From Alphaproteobacteria bacterium (GTDB lineage: Bacteria > Pseudomonadota > Alphaproteobacteria > Rickettsiales > UBA1997): a stretch of DNA of 8,201 nt. Shown here piece after piece: positions 1 through 5,666 of this stretch; the first letter of the stretch is position 1; each line of letters starts with the position of its first letter. Made by a program: the position numbers and the translations under genes. The notes under the pieces are model-generated. The model did no database searches. It worked only from the letters and a program-made list of their open reading frames with translations, and had not been told where the DNA came from. Location: assembly GCA_016869775.1 (NCBI GenBank), contig VGDJ01000053.1, positions 1 through 8,201 on the forward strand. The letters are read 5' to 3'.

Positions 1-110
1 ATCATTTGACTGATGCTACAAGCCCCAATTAGAGCAGTCAATCTGGAATTTTATAAACTCCAAAATTTAAATAAATAATTTACAAAAATCGGGTCTTTCA
101 GATTATTTTC
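1..110. other. Left edge, no gene recognised
   Basis: AT-rich sequence downstream of the transposase remnant. Short open stretches run off the left edge on both strands, but none is long enough to identify. The segment around 81-105 might include an end of the insertion sequence, but no matching inverted partner can be found in the window, so I do not call one. Confidence 0.4.
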
Positions 111-140
111 ACCAATAGTTTTTTAACCAATAGTTTTTTC
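111..140. repeat. 15-bp tandem duplication
   Basis: The unit accaatagttttttN occurs twice back to back, at 111-125 and 126-140, differing only in the last base. On the minus strand the first copy supplies the last codons and stop (123-125) of the transposase remnant, and the second copy lies just beyond the stop. It looks like a local slippage duplication at the 3' end of a decaying gene. Confidence 0.7.
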
Positions 141-323
141 ATTGGCGATATGTTTGATTTCAAGGAAGGTTTGATAAGGCTTTTTGCCGTAACAATATTT
201 TCCAGAATGCGGTCTTTCGTGATTATATTTTCTGAGCCACTCATCAACGTCAGTTTGAAGATCTTCCAATTTGACCGCAATCCTCAGCAATTTTGGCATC
301 CGTAAAAGGCAATTGCTCAACAA
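123..323 (-). pseudogene. IS481/IS3-type transposase, C-terminal fragment
   Basis: This open frame encodes the extreme C-terminus of an integrase-core (DDE) transposase. The segment DVDEWLRKYNHERPHSGK followed by CYGKKPYQTFLE is the hallmark ending of IS481-like enzymes, where W..YN.ER.H.GK..G.TP...FL follows the third catalytic acid. Homology starts near 272-290; the residues before that (from a TTG at 323) do not resemble the family. The catalytic DDE residues, usually carried by a ~300-residue protein, are all missing, and the preceding codon in the same frame is a stop (324-326). It therefore cannot be an active transposase. It is the scar of an insertion element that was truncated at its 5' side, next to the orphan ORF and the HipA-like gene. 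The frame is clear; IS481 versus IS3 assignment is less certain. Confidence 0.75.
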
Positions 324-476
324 TCAGTTTTCTAGTCTTGAGAGTTCATAATGAAGTTTATCTGAATTACCATTCACACCATCAATTCCAAATTCATAAA
401 CCCAATTAACCGAATTTCTAACTTCTGTTCTGCTCATTTTTTTTGTTTTATAATTAATCAACTGTTTTGTTTCCAT
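324..476 (-). CDS. Small hypothetical ORF (50 aa)
   Basis: An ATG-started frame of 50 codons lies 17 bases after the HipA-like stop and ends directly before the transposase fragment, in the same frame as it. The product begins METKQLINYK, contains SVNWVYEFGIDGVNG, and has no signal peptide, membrane segment or motif I recognise. There is no good Shine-Dalgarno site, and the ATG sits at the edge of a hairpin (467-487). It may be a remnant of the gene the transposon landed in, or chance. Function unknown and reality doubtful. Confidence 0.25.
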   Translation of the reverse strand: METKQLINYKTKKMSRTEVRNSVNWVYEFGIDGVNGNSDKLHYELSRLEN

Positions 477-487
477 TTTGGAAACAA
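467..487 (-). terminator. Hairpin just after the HipA-like gene
   Basis: Inverted repeat TTGTTTCC / GGAAACAA with a 5-nt loop, starting 6 bases beyond the stop codon at 494-496. The 8-bp stem could end or stabilise the kinase transcript, but no U-run follows it on the minus strand, so intrinsic termination is only a possibility. Confidence 0.35.
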
Positions 488-493
488 CTCAAA

Positions 494-1663
494 TTATTTG
501 ATGGTTAAAATTTTATTTAAAGTTGTTGCAATGTTTTTTGATGATTTAGAACCAACTTCTGATTCATCAGCAAATTTACTCCATCTAGACACCGCTGTTT
601 TCACCTCATCAATAATTGTAAGAGCAGTTTTTGGTTTAATTGAAACTATCTCGGCAAGTTTCAACATGTGGGAAATTGAAGGGTTTTTTCCTTCACCTAA
701 AATTGTTGTTGAGTGTTGTCCCACAGGGCCAGAAGAAAAGGTTAAATCATAAGCCGGTGAAACTGTCCATTTACCATTTTTATCCATTGAGAAAGAAAAG
801 TTTTTAGAATGGTCATCACGATTATGTGAAAAGATGTTAAACACCATTTGGCGAAATTGCTTTTCGCACTCTTGAATATCTTTGGTTAAATATCTTGTCG
901 CCTTTAAAAGAATTTCATAATCAAGGCTTGGCACTCTATGATCAGCATATAGCAAACCGCATATTGTGCGCATGTGCACAAATGATGATTTTTGGCGATC
1001 AAATCTTTTTACTCCAAAAAATCCGTCACATTTCTTTGATTTAAAGAGTTTGGCTTTTGGAACATCTAAACCAGCTTCTTGTGCCATTAGGTGATAAGCA
1101 TATTCAATGCATCCAATATCTTTTTGATCAGATGAGGAGCGAAATTTAATTATCCAGTTATCGTGCGAGGTTTTAGGATTGCTTTGCGTAACCTCTAACT
1201 TCTTATCTGAAGAAATGCTAACCAAGATCTTTGGCCTAGCACCGGCACAAGAACCATTCATCACCAGCAGATCATCAATGTGTTTGTCGTCATCGCTATC
1301 TAAGAAATGAACACATTCATCAGCAATTATATCCAAATCTTTCAAATGCGTGCGAGCCTCAGAATTAGAAATTTCTGGCTCATACATCAATGCACCCATG
1401 CCATTACTTCCAGTACAGCATAGACGATCAAGAGAAGTCATTGTATGCGGATTAATACCAACTTTGGTTAATTTTTGATCAAGAAGAAGTCTGCCCCAAC
1501 CATCTGGTAAGCTGTCATTAAAGATTCCAAGCAAAGCTTCAAAAGTGTTGTCATCGCAAGCAATAGCACCTGAGCGTAAAGGCAATTTAAATGGAGAAAG
1601 TTCCAATTTGGTTTTTATTCCCAAAAATTTTAAACTTATCAACTCTAAGACACCGACCATCAT
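494..1663 (-). CDS. hipA: HipA-family serine/threonine kinase, probably N-terminally truncated
   Basis: HipA proteins are the kinase toxins of HipBA systems; E. coli HipA phosphorylates glutamyl-tRNA synthetase and so slows translation. Numbered from the TTG at 1666 (390 aa), visible parts are LSPFKLPLRSG (23-33) and FNDSLPDGWGR (49-59) of the N-lobe, the glycine-rich loop GSCAGARPK (138-146), the WIIKF lysine (K174), the catalytic loop HNRDDHSKN (281-289, with D284 and N289) and the metal-binding YDL (D307). All kinase signatures are intact. The first ~40 residues of E. coli HipA before the equivalent of LSLPLQRG are absent. The first ~20 codons here instead read, out of frame, through a TpsB-type gene remnant. 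ATG at 1663 or 1660 and TTG at 1666 are the available starts; AAAGAG about 8 bases upstream is a weak ribosome site. No HipB-like helix-turn-helix gene adjoins. It may be an orphan or chimeric kinase, or a pseudogene. Family assignment is firm; activity is not. Confidence 0.85.
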   Translation of the reverse strand: MMVGVLELISLKFLGIKTKLELSPFKLPLRSGAIACDDNTFEALLGIFNDSLPDGWGRLLLDQKLTKVGINPHTMTSLDRLCCTGSNGMGALMYEPEISNSEARTHLKDLDIIADECVHFLDSDDDKHIDDLLVMNGSCAGARPKILVSISSDKKLEVTQSNPKTSHDNWIIKFRSSSDQKDIGCIEYAYHLMAQEAGLDVPKAKLFKSKKCDGFFGVKRFDRQKSSFVHMRTICGLLYADHRVPSLDYEILLKATRYLTKDIQECEKQFRQMVFNIFSHNRDDHSKNFSFSMDKNGKWTVSPAYDLTFSSGPVGQHSTTILGEGKNPSISHMLKLAEIVSIKPKTALTIIDEVKTAVSRWSKFADESEVGSKSSKNIATTLNKILTIK

Positions 1664-1862
1664 CAATAAACTCTTTAGTTTGCGCTAAAATTTTAGGCTC
1701 GATTGCTTTTTTGCGAACAGATTCGATTTCGCCCGCATCTCTTTGCCTTTGCTTGTCTTGGTTTTCTTATTTGATTCGTTGTTGAATCTGAATATTGGGA
1801 TCAATAATTTGAGCACTAGCCTCGTTCATCAAAAGTCTGACAGCAAGAATAAGAAGGTTTAT
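1590..1862 (-). pseudogene. ShlB/FhaC-type (TpsB) secretion transporter, N-terminal remnant
   Basis: One minus-strand frame reads as the start of a two-partner-secretion outer-membrane transporter, which exports a large TpsA haemolysin or adhesin. It shows a hydrophobic leader NLLILAVRLLMNEASA ending in an A-x-A cleavage site, then QIIDPNIQIQQRIK, a stop (TAA at 1767-1769), then ENQDKQRQRDAGEIESVRKK and finally DDGRCLRVDKFKIFGN. A glutamine/arginine-rich linker followed by CxxVxxIxIxGN is typical of the opening of the POTRA_2 domain. The expected initiator position carries ATA (1860-1862), and the frame stops at 1587-1589, just past where HipA homology begins in another frame. The second POTRA domain and the beta-barrel (~450 residues) are missing, as is any TpsA partner. 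I infer this by pattern recognition without a database search; a different secreted protein is possible. Confidence 0.6.
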
Positions 1863-2159
1863 TGTGGTGAAATAAAAAAAGCTCGTGGTGAAAACTAAAT
1901 TAATTATTGACGCCAACTGTGAAATAATTTTAAAAAAATCAAATAGAAATTTTACCGCTTATTTGAATTTCAGCTCCACCTCTGCAGTTGACTAAAACAC
2001 AAAAACTTTGAATAAGTTTCAAAAAATGTTTTGAATTTTGGGAAATGAATTTTAGCGCATTTATTTTCGATAGAACTCTTGCTGAATTTGCAATTTGGGG
2101 ATTCGTGATTTTGGATTTTTCTTTTAAAATTATAAGGGTTTTTTGCGATACAAAACTTT
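1863..2159. other. Intergenic stretch, no gene recognised
   Basis: About 300 bases between the TpsB remnant and the 3' hairpin of the porin gene. A 78-codon minus-strand frame (1939-2175) and a 66-codon plus-strand frame cross it, but the first would have to start inside the hairpin and neither shows a known motif. The sequence may be decayed DNA belonging to the secretion locus. Confidence 0.4.
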
Positions 2160-2201
2160 GTTGGAGCCAGCTCAAATTTTTAAGTTTGAGCCGACCCCAA
2201 C
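2160..2201 (-). terminator. Strong hairpin after the porin gene
   Basis: Arms 2160-2176 and 2185-2201 pair over 17 positions around an 8-nt loop. Read on the minus strand, three of the pairs are G·U wobbles and the rest are Watson-Crick; read on the plus strand those three become A·C mismatches. This favours an RNA made from the minus strand, that is, the 3' end of the porin mRNA, whose stop codon lies 15 bases upstream. Only a short TTTT follows, so it may terminate or protect the transcript. Confidence 0.7.
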
Positions 2202-2216
2202 ATTTGGAAAAAAGTG

Positions 2217-2792
2217 TTAGAAATTATAAGAAACACCGAGTTTAAACATACTAAGTTTAGCCTCAGCTTTTTCAAGATTATCATACGGAGTACTAAAATT
2301 ACTTTTTTGAGCGTTATATTCTAGGTTAACCGCAATGTCTTTATTGACTTTGAAGGTAAAGCCAGCTCCGTAAAAATAATCAAGTTCAGTGCTAGATTTT
2401 TTTGCACCAATACTTTTCCAATCAACTTTTCCAGCTGTCGCTACCAAGCCGTTGGTGAAATAGACAGCAAAATTATCAACTACATCATAGCCAATATTTA
2501 CTTTGGCTCCATAACGATAATCAAGAGAAACATTATCGCCGTCAGAATCTTTTGCTTTGGTGCCAATTTTCTCTGCAAAAACTCCGGGAGCTACAAAGAA
2601 ATTATTGAAATTTAAAGCATGGTTATAGTCTAAACCAAAACCGATAGAAGAGTCGTCAAATTTACCGTCACCAATGCTGACTTGCGAAGAGCGCAAAATG
2701 CTAAAACCGGCATAATTTCCTTCGGTTTTTGCATAGGCATTGGCACTAGCGAGAGAGGCAATAATTGATAATAACATTAAGGATTTTTTCAT
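2217..2792 (-). CDS. Small outer-membrane beta-barrel protein (opacity/OmpA-barrel type)
   Basis: A 191-residue secreted protein. The ATG at 2792 starts a classic signal peptide, MKKSLMLLSIIASLASANAYA, with probable cleavage after A-Y-A. A frame extension to a TTG at 2870 would place 26 polar residues before it and would lie within the transcription-start region, so I reject it. The mature chain alternates polar and aromatic residues in short strands (for example SIGFGLDYNHAL, YRYGAKVNIGYDVV, DYFYGAGFTFKV, IAVNLEYNAQ, MFKLGVSYNF) and ends in phenylalanine, the signal for barrel insertion by the BAM complex. Size and pattern fit an 8-stranded surface protein of the OMP_b-brl / opacity family, which in alphaproteobacterial symbionts are common surface antigens. 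It is monocistronic, with its own promoter and 3' hairpin. No strong Shine-Dalgarno site is visible. The exact function is unknown. Confidence 0.85.
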   Translation of the reverse strand: MKKSLMLLSIIASLASANAYAKTEGNYAGFSILRSSQVSIGDGKFDDSSIGFGLDYNHALNFNNFFVAPGVFAEKIGTKAKDSDGDNVSLDYRYGAKVNIGYDVVDNFAVYFTNGLVATAGKVDWKSIGAKKSSTELDYFYGAGFTFKVNKDIAVNLEYNAQKSNFSTPYDNLEKAEAKLSMFKLGVSYNF

Positions 2793-2855
2793 AAGTTTTT
2801 TGTTTGAAAGGTTAATAAATTTATTTAGGTTTGGTGTGTTTACGCAAAGTTTAAA

Positions 2856-2872
2856 TTTTGGCTTGGCCAAAA
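2856..2872 (-). promoter_or_regulatory. 5' UTR hairpin of the porin mRNA
   Basis: TTTTGGC and GCCAAAA form a 7-bp stem with a 3-nt loop within a few bases of the predicted transcription start. A stem at the extreme 5' end is a known way to protect abundant outer-membrane protein mRNAs from RNase E. The leader would be about 80 nt long. The role is inferred. Confidence 0.35.
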
Positions 2873-2881
2873 AATATTTTT

Positions 2882-2911
2882 ATTATAAATTAGTTAAAAA
2901 ACTTGCTTCAA
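2882..2911 (-). promoter_or_regulatory. Sigma-70 promoter for the porin gene
   Basis: On the minus strand, TTGAAG (2906-2911) is followed after 18 bases by a perfect TATAAT (2882-2887), 90 bases upstream of the porin ATG. Spacing and both boxes fit the housekeeping sigma factor; the start of transcription would be near 2875. Confidence 0.65.
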
Positions 2912-3180
2912 GCCATGATTAGTGGCTTTCTAGCAAGATATTTAAAGATAGAAAAATAATTTAATAATCCAATAAAATTTTTTAATAAATAATAACAACC
3001 CCAATTTTAACTTACATAAAAGAGTAAATTTTAGAAAAATTTAAAGATAAAACTAATAACAAATTAGGCGAAGATTTAACGATCGCCCCTCAATCCAAAT
3101 TGAAGTTTACTTTTAATTTAGCTTTTCTTAAGATGGCGACTCATTTTAAAATCCTTTTAAATTCCTAGCTAAAACTGCGA
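2912..3180. other. AT-rich divergent intergenic region
   Basis: Spacer between the divergent porin promoter and the tRNA genes. It is very AT-rich with no reading frame or repeat I can support. A small inverted pair GGCGA/TCGCC occurs near 3068-3087 and is too weak to call. Confidence 0.4.
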
Positions 3181-3209
3181 TTTTCAAACTCAAGAATTTG
3201 ATTTGTAAA
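3181..3209 (+). promoter_or_regulatory. Possible promoter for the tRNA genes
   Basis: TTTTCA (3181-3186) and TGTAAA (3204-3209) are 17 bases apart and end 22 bases before tRNA-Gly. Each matches four of six consensus positions. The placement is right, but the match is modest in such AT-rich DNA. Confidence 0.35.
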
Positions 3210-3231
3210 TTGCTGTTTGTTGTTTTGATTC

Positions 3232-3305
3232 GCGGGTGTAGCTCAATGGTAGAGTTCCAGCCTTCCAAGCTGGCCGTGAGGGTTCGATTCCCTTCACCCG
3301 CTCCA
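3232..3305 (+). tRNA. tRNA-Gly (anticodon TCC)
   Basis: A complete cloverleaf can be folded by eye. The acceptor stem is GCGGGTG (3232-3238) with CACCCGC (3295-3301), discriminator T3302 and encoded CCA (3303-3305). The D-arm is GCTC-AATGGTA-GAGT. The anticodon stem is CCAGC/GCTGG (3257-3261 and 3269-3273) with anticodon TCC at 3264-3266. The T-arm carries GGTTCGATTCC. It decodes GGA and GGG glycine codons. tRNA-Tyr lies 101 bases downstream on the same strand. Confidence 0.97.
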
Positions 3306-3406
3306 AAAAAGGGGTCAAAAAGTTCAGGTTTTAAAATTATTTTAAATATTTTGTTTATCTAAAACTAAAGTTTTTAACGAAACTTTGAAACTTCAAATTT
3401 ATCGAA

Positions 3407-3492
3407 GGAGAGGTGGCCGAGTGGTCAATGGCAGCAGACTGTAAATCTGCCCGCGTAAGCGTTCGCAGGTTCAAATCCTGCCCTCTCCACCA
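3407..3492 (+). tRNA. tRNA-Tyr (anticodon GTA)
   Basis: Class II tRNA with a long variable arm. The acceptor stem is GGAGAGG (3407-3413) with CCTCTCC (3482-3488), discriminator A3489 and encoded CCA (3490-3492). The anticodon stem is GCAGA/TCTGC (3434-3438 and 3446-3450) with anticodon GTA at 3441-3443. The T-arm is GCAGGTTCAAATCCTGC. The length of 86 nt and the extended variable arm are expected for bacterial tyrosine tRNA. It is probably cotranscribed with tRNA-Gly. Confidence 0.97.
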
Positions 3493-3522
3493 CTTTTTGA
3501 TCTATAAAATCATCACAATTTT

Positions 3523-3551
3523 AATTTATAAAGTTCCAGAATTTATAAATT
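3523..3551 (+). terminator. AT-only hairpin between convergent transcripts
   Basis: AATTTATAAA (3523-3532) pairs with TTTATAAATT (3542-3551) across a 9-nt loop and runs into TTTT on the plus strand, 30 bases after tRNA-Tyr. It overlaps the stop codon of the exporter gene, which converges from the right. It could end the tRNA transcript, but the stem has no G-C pairs. Confidence 0.35.
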
Positions 3552-5387
3552 TTCTGCACTTAAAATTTGCTGTTCTTCACGGATCTCGGCCTCATACATT
3601 TTTTGATAAAGACCCTTAAGCCCAATTAAATCATGATGCGATCCAGATTCGGCGATTTCCCCATCTTTCAAAAAAATTATGGTATCGGCATTAATAATTG
3701 ATGAGAGCTTATGAGCTATAATTATAACGGTTTTATCTTTGCCAAATTCTACGATAGCCTGATTGATATATTTCTCATTTTGATTGTCGAGAGCAGAAGT
3801 TGCTTCATCAAGCAATAAAATCGGCGAATCCTTGATAATAGCGCGCGCAATAGCAATTCTCTGCCTCTCGCCACCCGATAATTTTATGCCTTTTTCGCCA
3901 ACAAAACTATTTAAACCATCGGGTAAATTTTTGATAAAATGCAGAGCCGAATTTTGTTCAATTATTTTTTCAATTTGTTGATTAGTTATTGATTTGTTGG
4001 CATAAGCAATATTCTCAAGAACTGAGCCAGAAAAGATAAAACAATCTTGCGAAATATAAGCAAAATTTTTGCGCAAATCATCAAATGACAAACTGCGTAT
4101 ATCTTGAGAATTAAGAGTTATTGAGCCGTCATCAACATCATAAAAACGCAATAATAATTGCAAAATTGTACTTTTGCCCGATCCACTCGAGCCAACAATG
4201 GCAATTCTTTGTCCATTTTTGATGCTAAGATTAAAATTATGCAAAATTTTTAAATCTTTGCGACTTGGATAAGCAAACGAAACATTATTGAAATTTATAG
4301 TGATGTTTTTGCTTTCGATAAATTGTTGGCAATTCAGACTTTGTTTGACGGGCGACGATATTTCGAGAAGTTCAAAAATTCTTTCAACCGAAGCGCTGGC
4401 GCTTTGCAATTGACCCGCAATTTGGCTCAAAGCCACCAACGATGTCGCAGAAATAATCGAATAAAATAAAAAAGATGACAACTCGCCGGAAGTCATTTTA
4501 CGACTCAAAACATCGTGTCCACCAATTAAAATTATTATTGCGATTGAGCCGAAGGCAAGACTTATAACCATTGCAACCATCAAGGATTTTATGCGCGTTT
4601 TTTCAATAACAAACTTTAGTGAGCCATCGACGAAATTATTAAAATTTTTTACCTCTTTATCTTCGCACAAATAAGATTGAATGGTTTTTATACCATTAAT
4701 AGACTCTTCAATATGCGATGAAACCAGTGATAGAGAGTTTTGAGATTGATGAGTAAGATTTTTAACAAGGCGACCGAGTATAAAAATGGGCATGATGGCG
4801 ATAATTATTAGCAATAGCGAGATTAAGCTCAGCTTTGGGCTGGTAAAAAACAAAAAACACAAACCGCCAAAAAACAAAATTAAATTTCTCAGTAAAAAAG
4901 AAATGGTATTGCTGAGCGCCAAATAGAGTATGTTGGTGTCAAGAGTCAAGCGCGAGACTACATCTCCAGCTTTGGTGATCTCAAAAAATTCTGCCGAAAC
5001 TCTAATAACATGGTCATAGACTCGCTTTCTGAGATCGGCGATAACTTTTTCAGAGGCGGTATTGATTAAAAATGACCGATAATAGCCGGCGACGGCCATA
5101 ATTCCTACCGCCACAACAAATATCAATAACGCCAGATTAAGTGAAAATTGACTATTTTTGGCAAAACCAAAATCGATTAAATATTTTATTGCTTTACCAA
5201 AAAACAACACCATCAAGGCCGTAATCATCAAAGCCAGTAAAGCAAAAAACACCTCTCTTTTGTAGGGCGCAAAATATGGGACCAATCTGAGCAATTTGCG
5301 CATTTCGAGTTTTTTGGACGCGTTTTTTTTGGTAGAATTGCGCTCAGATGGTTTTTTTAGAAGAGCACTTGAAAACAACTTAGTCAT
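3543..5387 (-). CDS. ABC exporter, fused permease and ATPase (MsbA/BmrA-like)
   Basis: A 614-residue half-transporter expected to work as a homodimer in the inner membrane, pumping a lipid, drug or other hydrophobic substrate outward using ATP. A Lys/Ser-rich 30-residue cytoplasmic lead precedes a six-helix membrane domain (about 43-330; hydrophobic runs near 45-65, 82-102, 160-182, 186-206, 268-290 and 303-323). The ATPase domain (about 360-605) has every motif: A-loop Y373, Walker A GSSGSGKST (399-407), Q-loop Q447, signature LSGGE (503-507), Walker B ILLLDE (523-528) with catalytic E528, and switch histidine H559. Length and layout match MsbA, which flips lipid A, and BmrA-type multidrug pumps; substrate cannot be read from sequence. 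The ATG overlaps the end of the CDGSH gene by 8 bases, implying translational coupling. It is the last gene of the operon. Confidence 0.95.
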   Translation of the reverse strand: MTKLFSSALLKKPSERNSTKKNASKKLEMRKLLRLVPYFAPYKREVFFALLALMITALMVLFFGKAIKYLIDFGFAKNSQFSLNLALLIFVVAVGIMAVAGYYRSFLINTASEKVIADLRKRVYDHVIRVSAEFFEITKAGDVVSRLTLDTNILYLALSNTISFLLRNLILFFGGLCFLFFTSPKLSLISLLLIIIAIMPIFILGRLVKNLTHQSQNSLSLVSSHIEESINGIKTIQSYLCEDKEVKNFNNFVDGSLKFVIEKTRIKSLMVAMVISLAFGSIAIIILIGGHDVLSRKMTSGELSSFLFYSIISATSLVALSQIAGQLQSASASVERIFELLEISSPVKQSLNCQQFIESKNITINFNNVSFAYPSRKDLKILHNFNLSIKNGQRIAIVGSSGSGKSTILQLLLRFYDVDDGSITLNSQDIRSLSFDDLRKNFAYISQDCFIFSGSVLENIAYANKSITNQQIEKIIEQNSALHFIKNLPDGLNSFVGEKGIKLSGGERQRIAIARAIIKDSPILLLDEATSALDNQNEKYINQAIVEFGKDKTVIIIAHKLSSIINADTIIFLKDGEIAESGSHHDLIGLKGLYQKMYEAEIREEQQILSAENL

Positions 5388-5658
5388 TTTTTAAAGATGA
5401 ATGCGAACCATCGCAGAACATGCCGTTTTTACTGTGTTTGCAACCGCAAAAATAGAGGGTTTTATTTTCGTCAGCAATATAAGATACCGACTTCATAATG
5501 CTGGAACCATCGGCGTTTTTATATGCTTTGTGGGCGCCATCGCAGAAAGGTTGGATTTTCGATAAACCACATGAACACCATGAATATTTTTTGCCGGCTT
5601 CGACATCAATTTTATAGGGCTGTTTTTGCGCAATTTTGGGTAGAATATTTTCTGACAT
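5380..5658 (-). CDS. Tandem CDGSH iron-sulfur protein
   Basis: A 92-residue protein with two CDGSH (mitoNEET/CISD-type) motifs, each binding a [2Fe-2S] cluster through three cysteines and one histidine. The first is CSCGLSKIQPFCDGAH (C28, C30, C39, H43), the second CGCKHSKNGMFCDGSH (C71, C73, C82, H86). All eight ligands are present; the second motif lacks the proline usually found two residues before the third cysteine. The double-motif form with no membrane anchor resembles CISD3 and bacterial relatives, which are linked to redox sensing or Fe-S/electron transfer, but no exact reaction is established. The gene starts 8 bases after the preceding stop and its own stop overlaps the exporter start by 8 bases, so it is embedded in the operon. 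Confidence 0.93.
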   Translation of the reverse strand: MSENILPKIAQKQPYKIDVEAGKKYSWCSCGLSKIQPFCDGAHKAYKNADGSSIMKSVSYIADENKTLYFCGCKHSKNGMFCDGSHSSLKND

Positions 5659-5666
5659 TTGGGGAG

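Noticed and set aside
1..90. Possible gene ends or starts at the left edge, such as plus-strand YKPQLEQSIWNFINSK and minus-strand LTALIGACSISQM
   Set aside because: Too short to identify, with competing frames on both strands.
81..110. Candidate insertion-sequence terminal repeat containing tacaaaaatcgggtc
   Set aside because: No inverted partner in the window, and the element is truncated, so the end cannot be confirmed.
98..280. Minus-strand 60-codon frame beginning MRSNWKIF
   Set aside because: It overlaps the transposase fragment in another frame, and its KKLLVKKLLVK repeat simply reflects the 15-bp tandem duplication.
280..350. Short minus-strand frame reading KTRKLIVEQLPFTDAKIAEDCG
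   Set aside because: It looks protein-like for ~25 residues but is bounded by stops on both sides and matches no family I can name.
498..752. Plus-strand 84-codon frame opposite the HipA-like gene
   Set aside because: Antisense shadow of a clearly conserved kinase C-terminus.
1939..2175. Minus-strand 78-codon frame ending near VNCRGGAEIQISGKISI
   Set aside because: It would start at a TTG inside the porin 3' hairpin, lacks a ribosome site and has no recognisable motif. It could be decayed coding sequence, but I cannot support a gene.
2045..2245. Plus-strand 66-codon frame
   Set aside because: It lies opposite the hairpin and runs into the antisense of the porin gene; no start signals or motif.
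2793..2870. 26-residue N-terminal extension of the porin from a TTG at 2870
   Set aside because: It would put a polar stretch ahead of a perfect signal peptide and overlaps the predicted transcription start and 5' hairpin; ATG at 2792 is far better.
3413..3619. Plus-strand 68-codon frame beginning MAEWSMAADCK
   Set aside because: It is tRNA-Tyr read as protein, a familiar false ORF, running into the 3' end of the exporter gene on the other strand.
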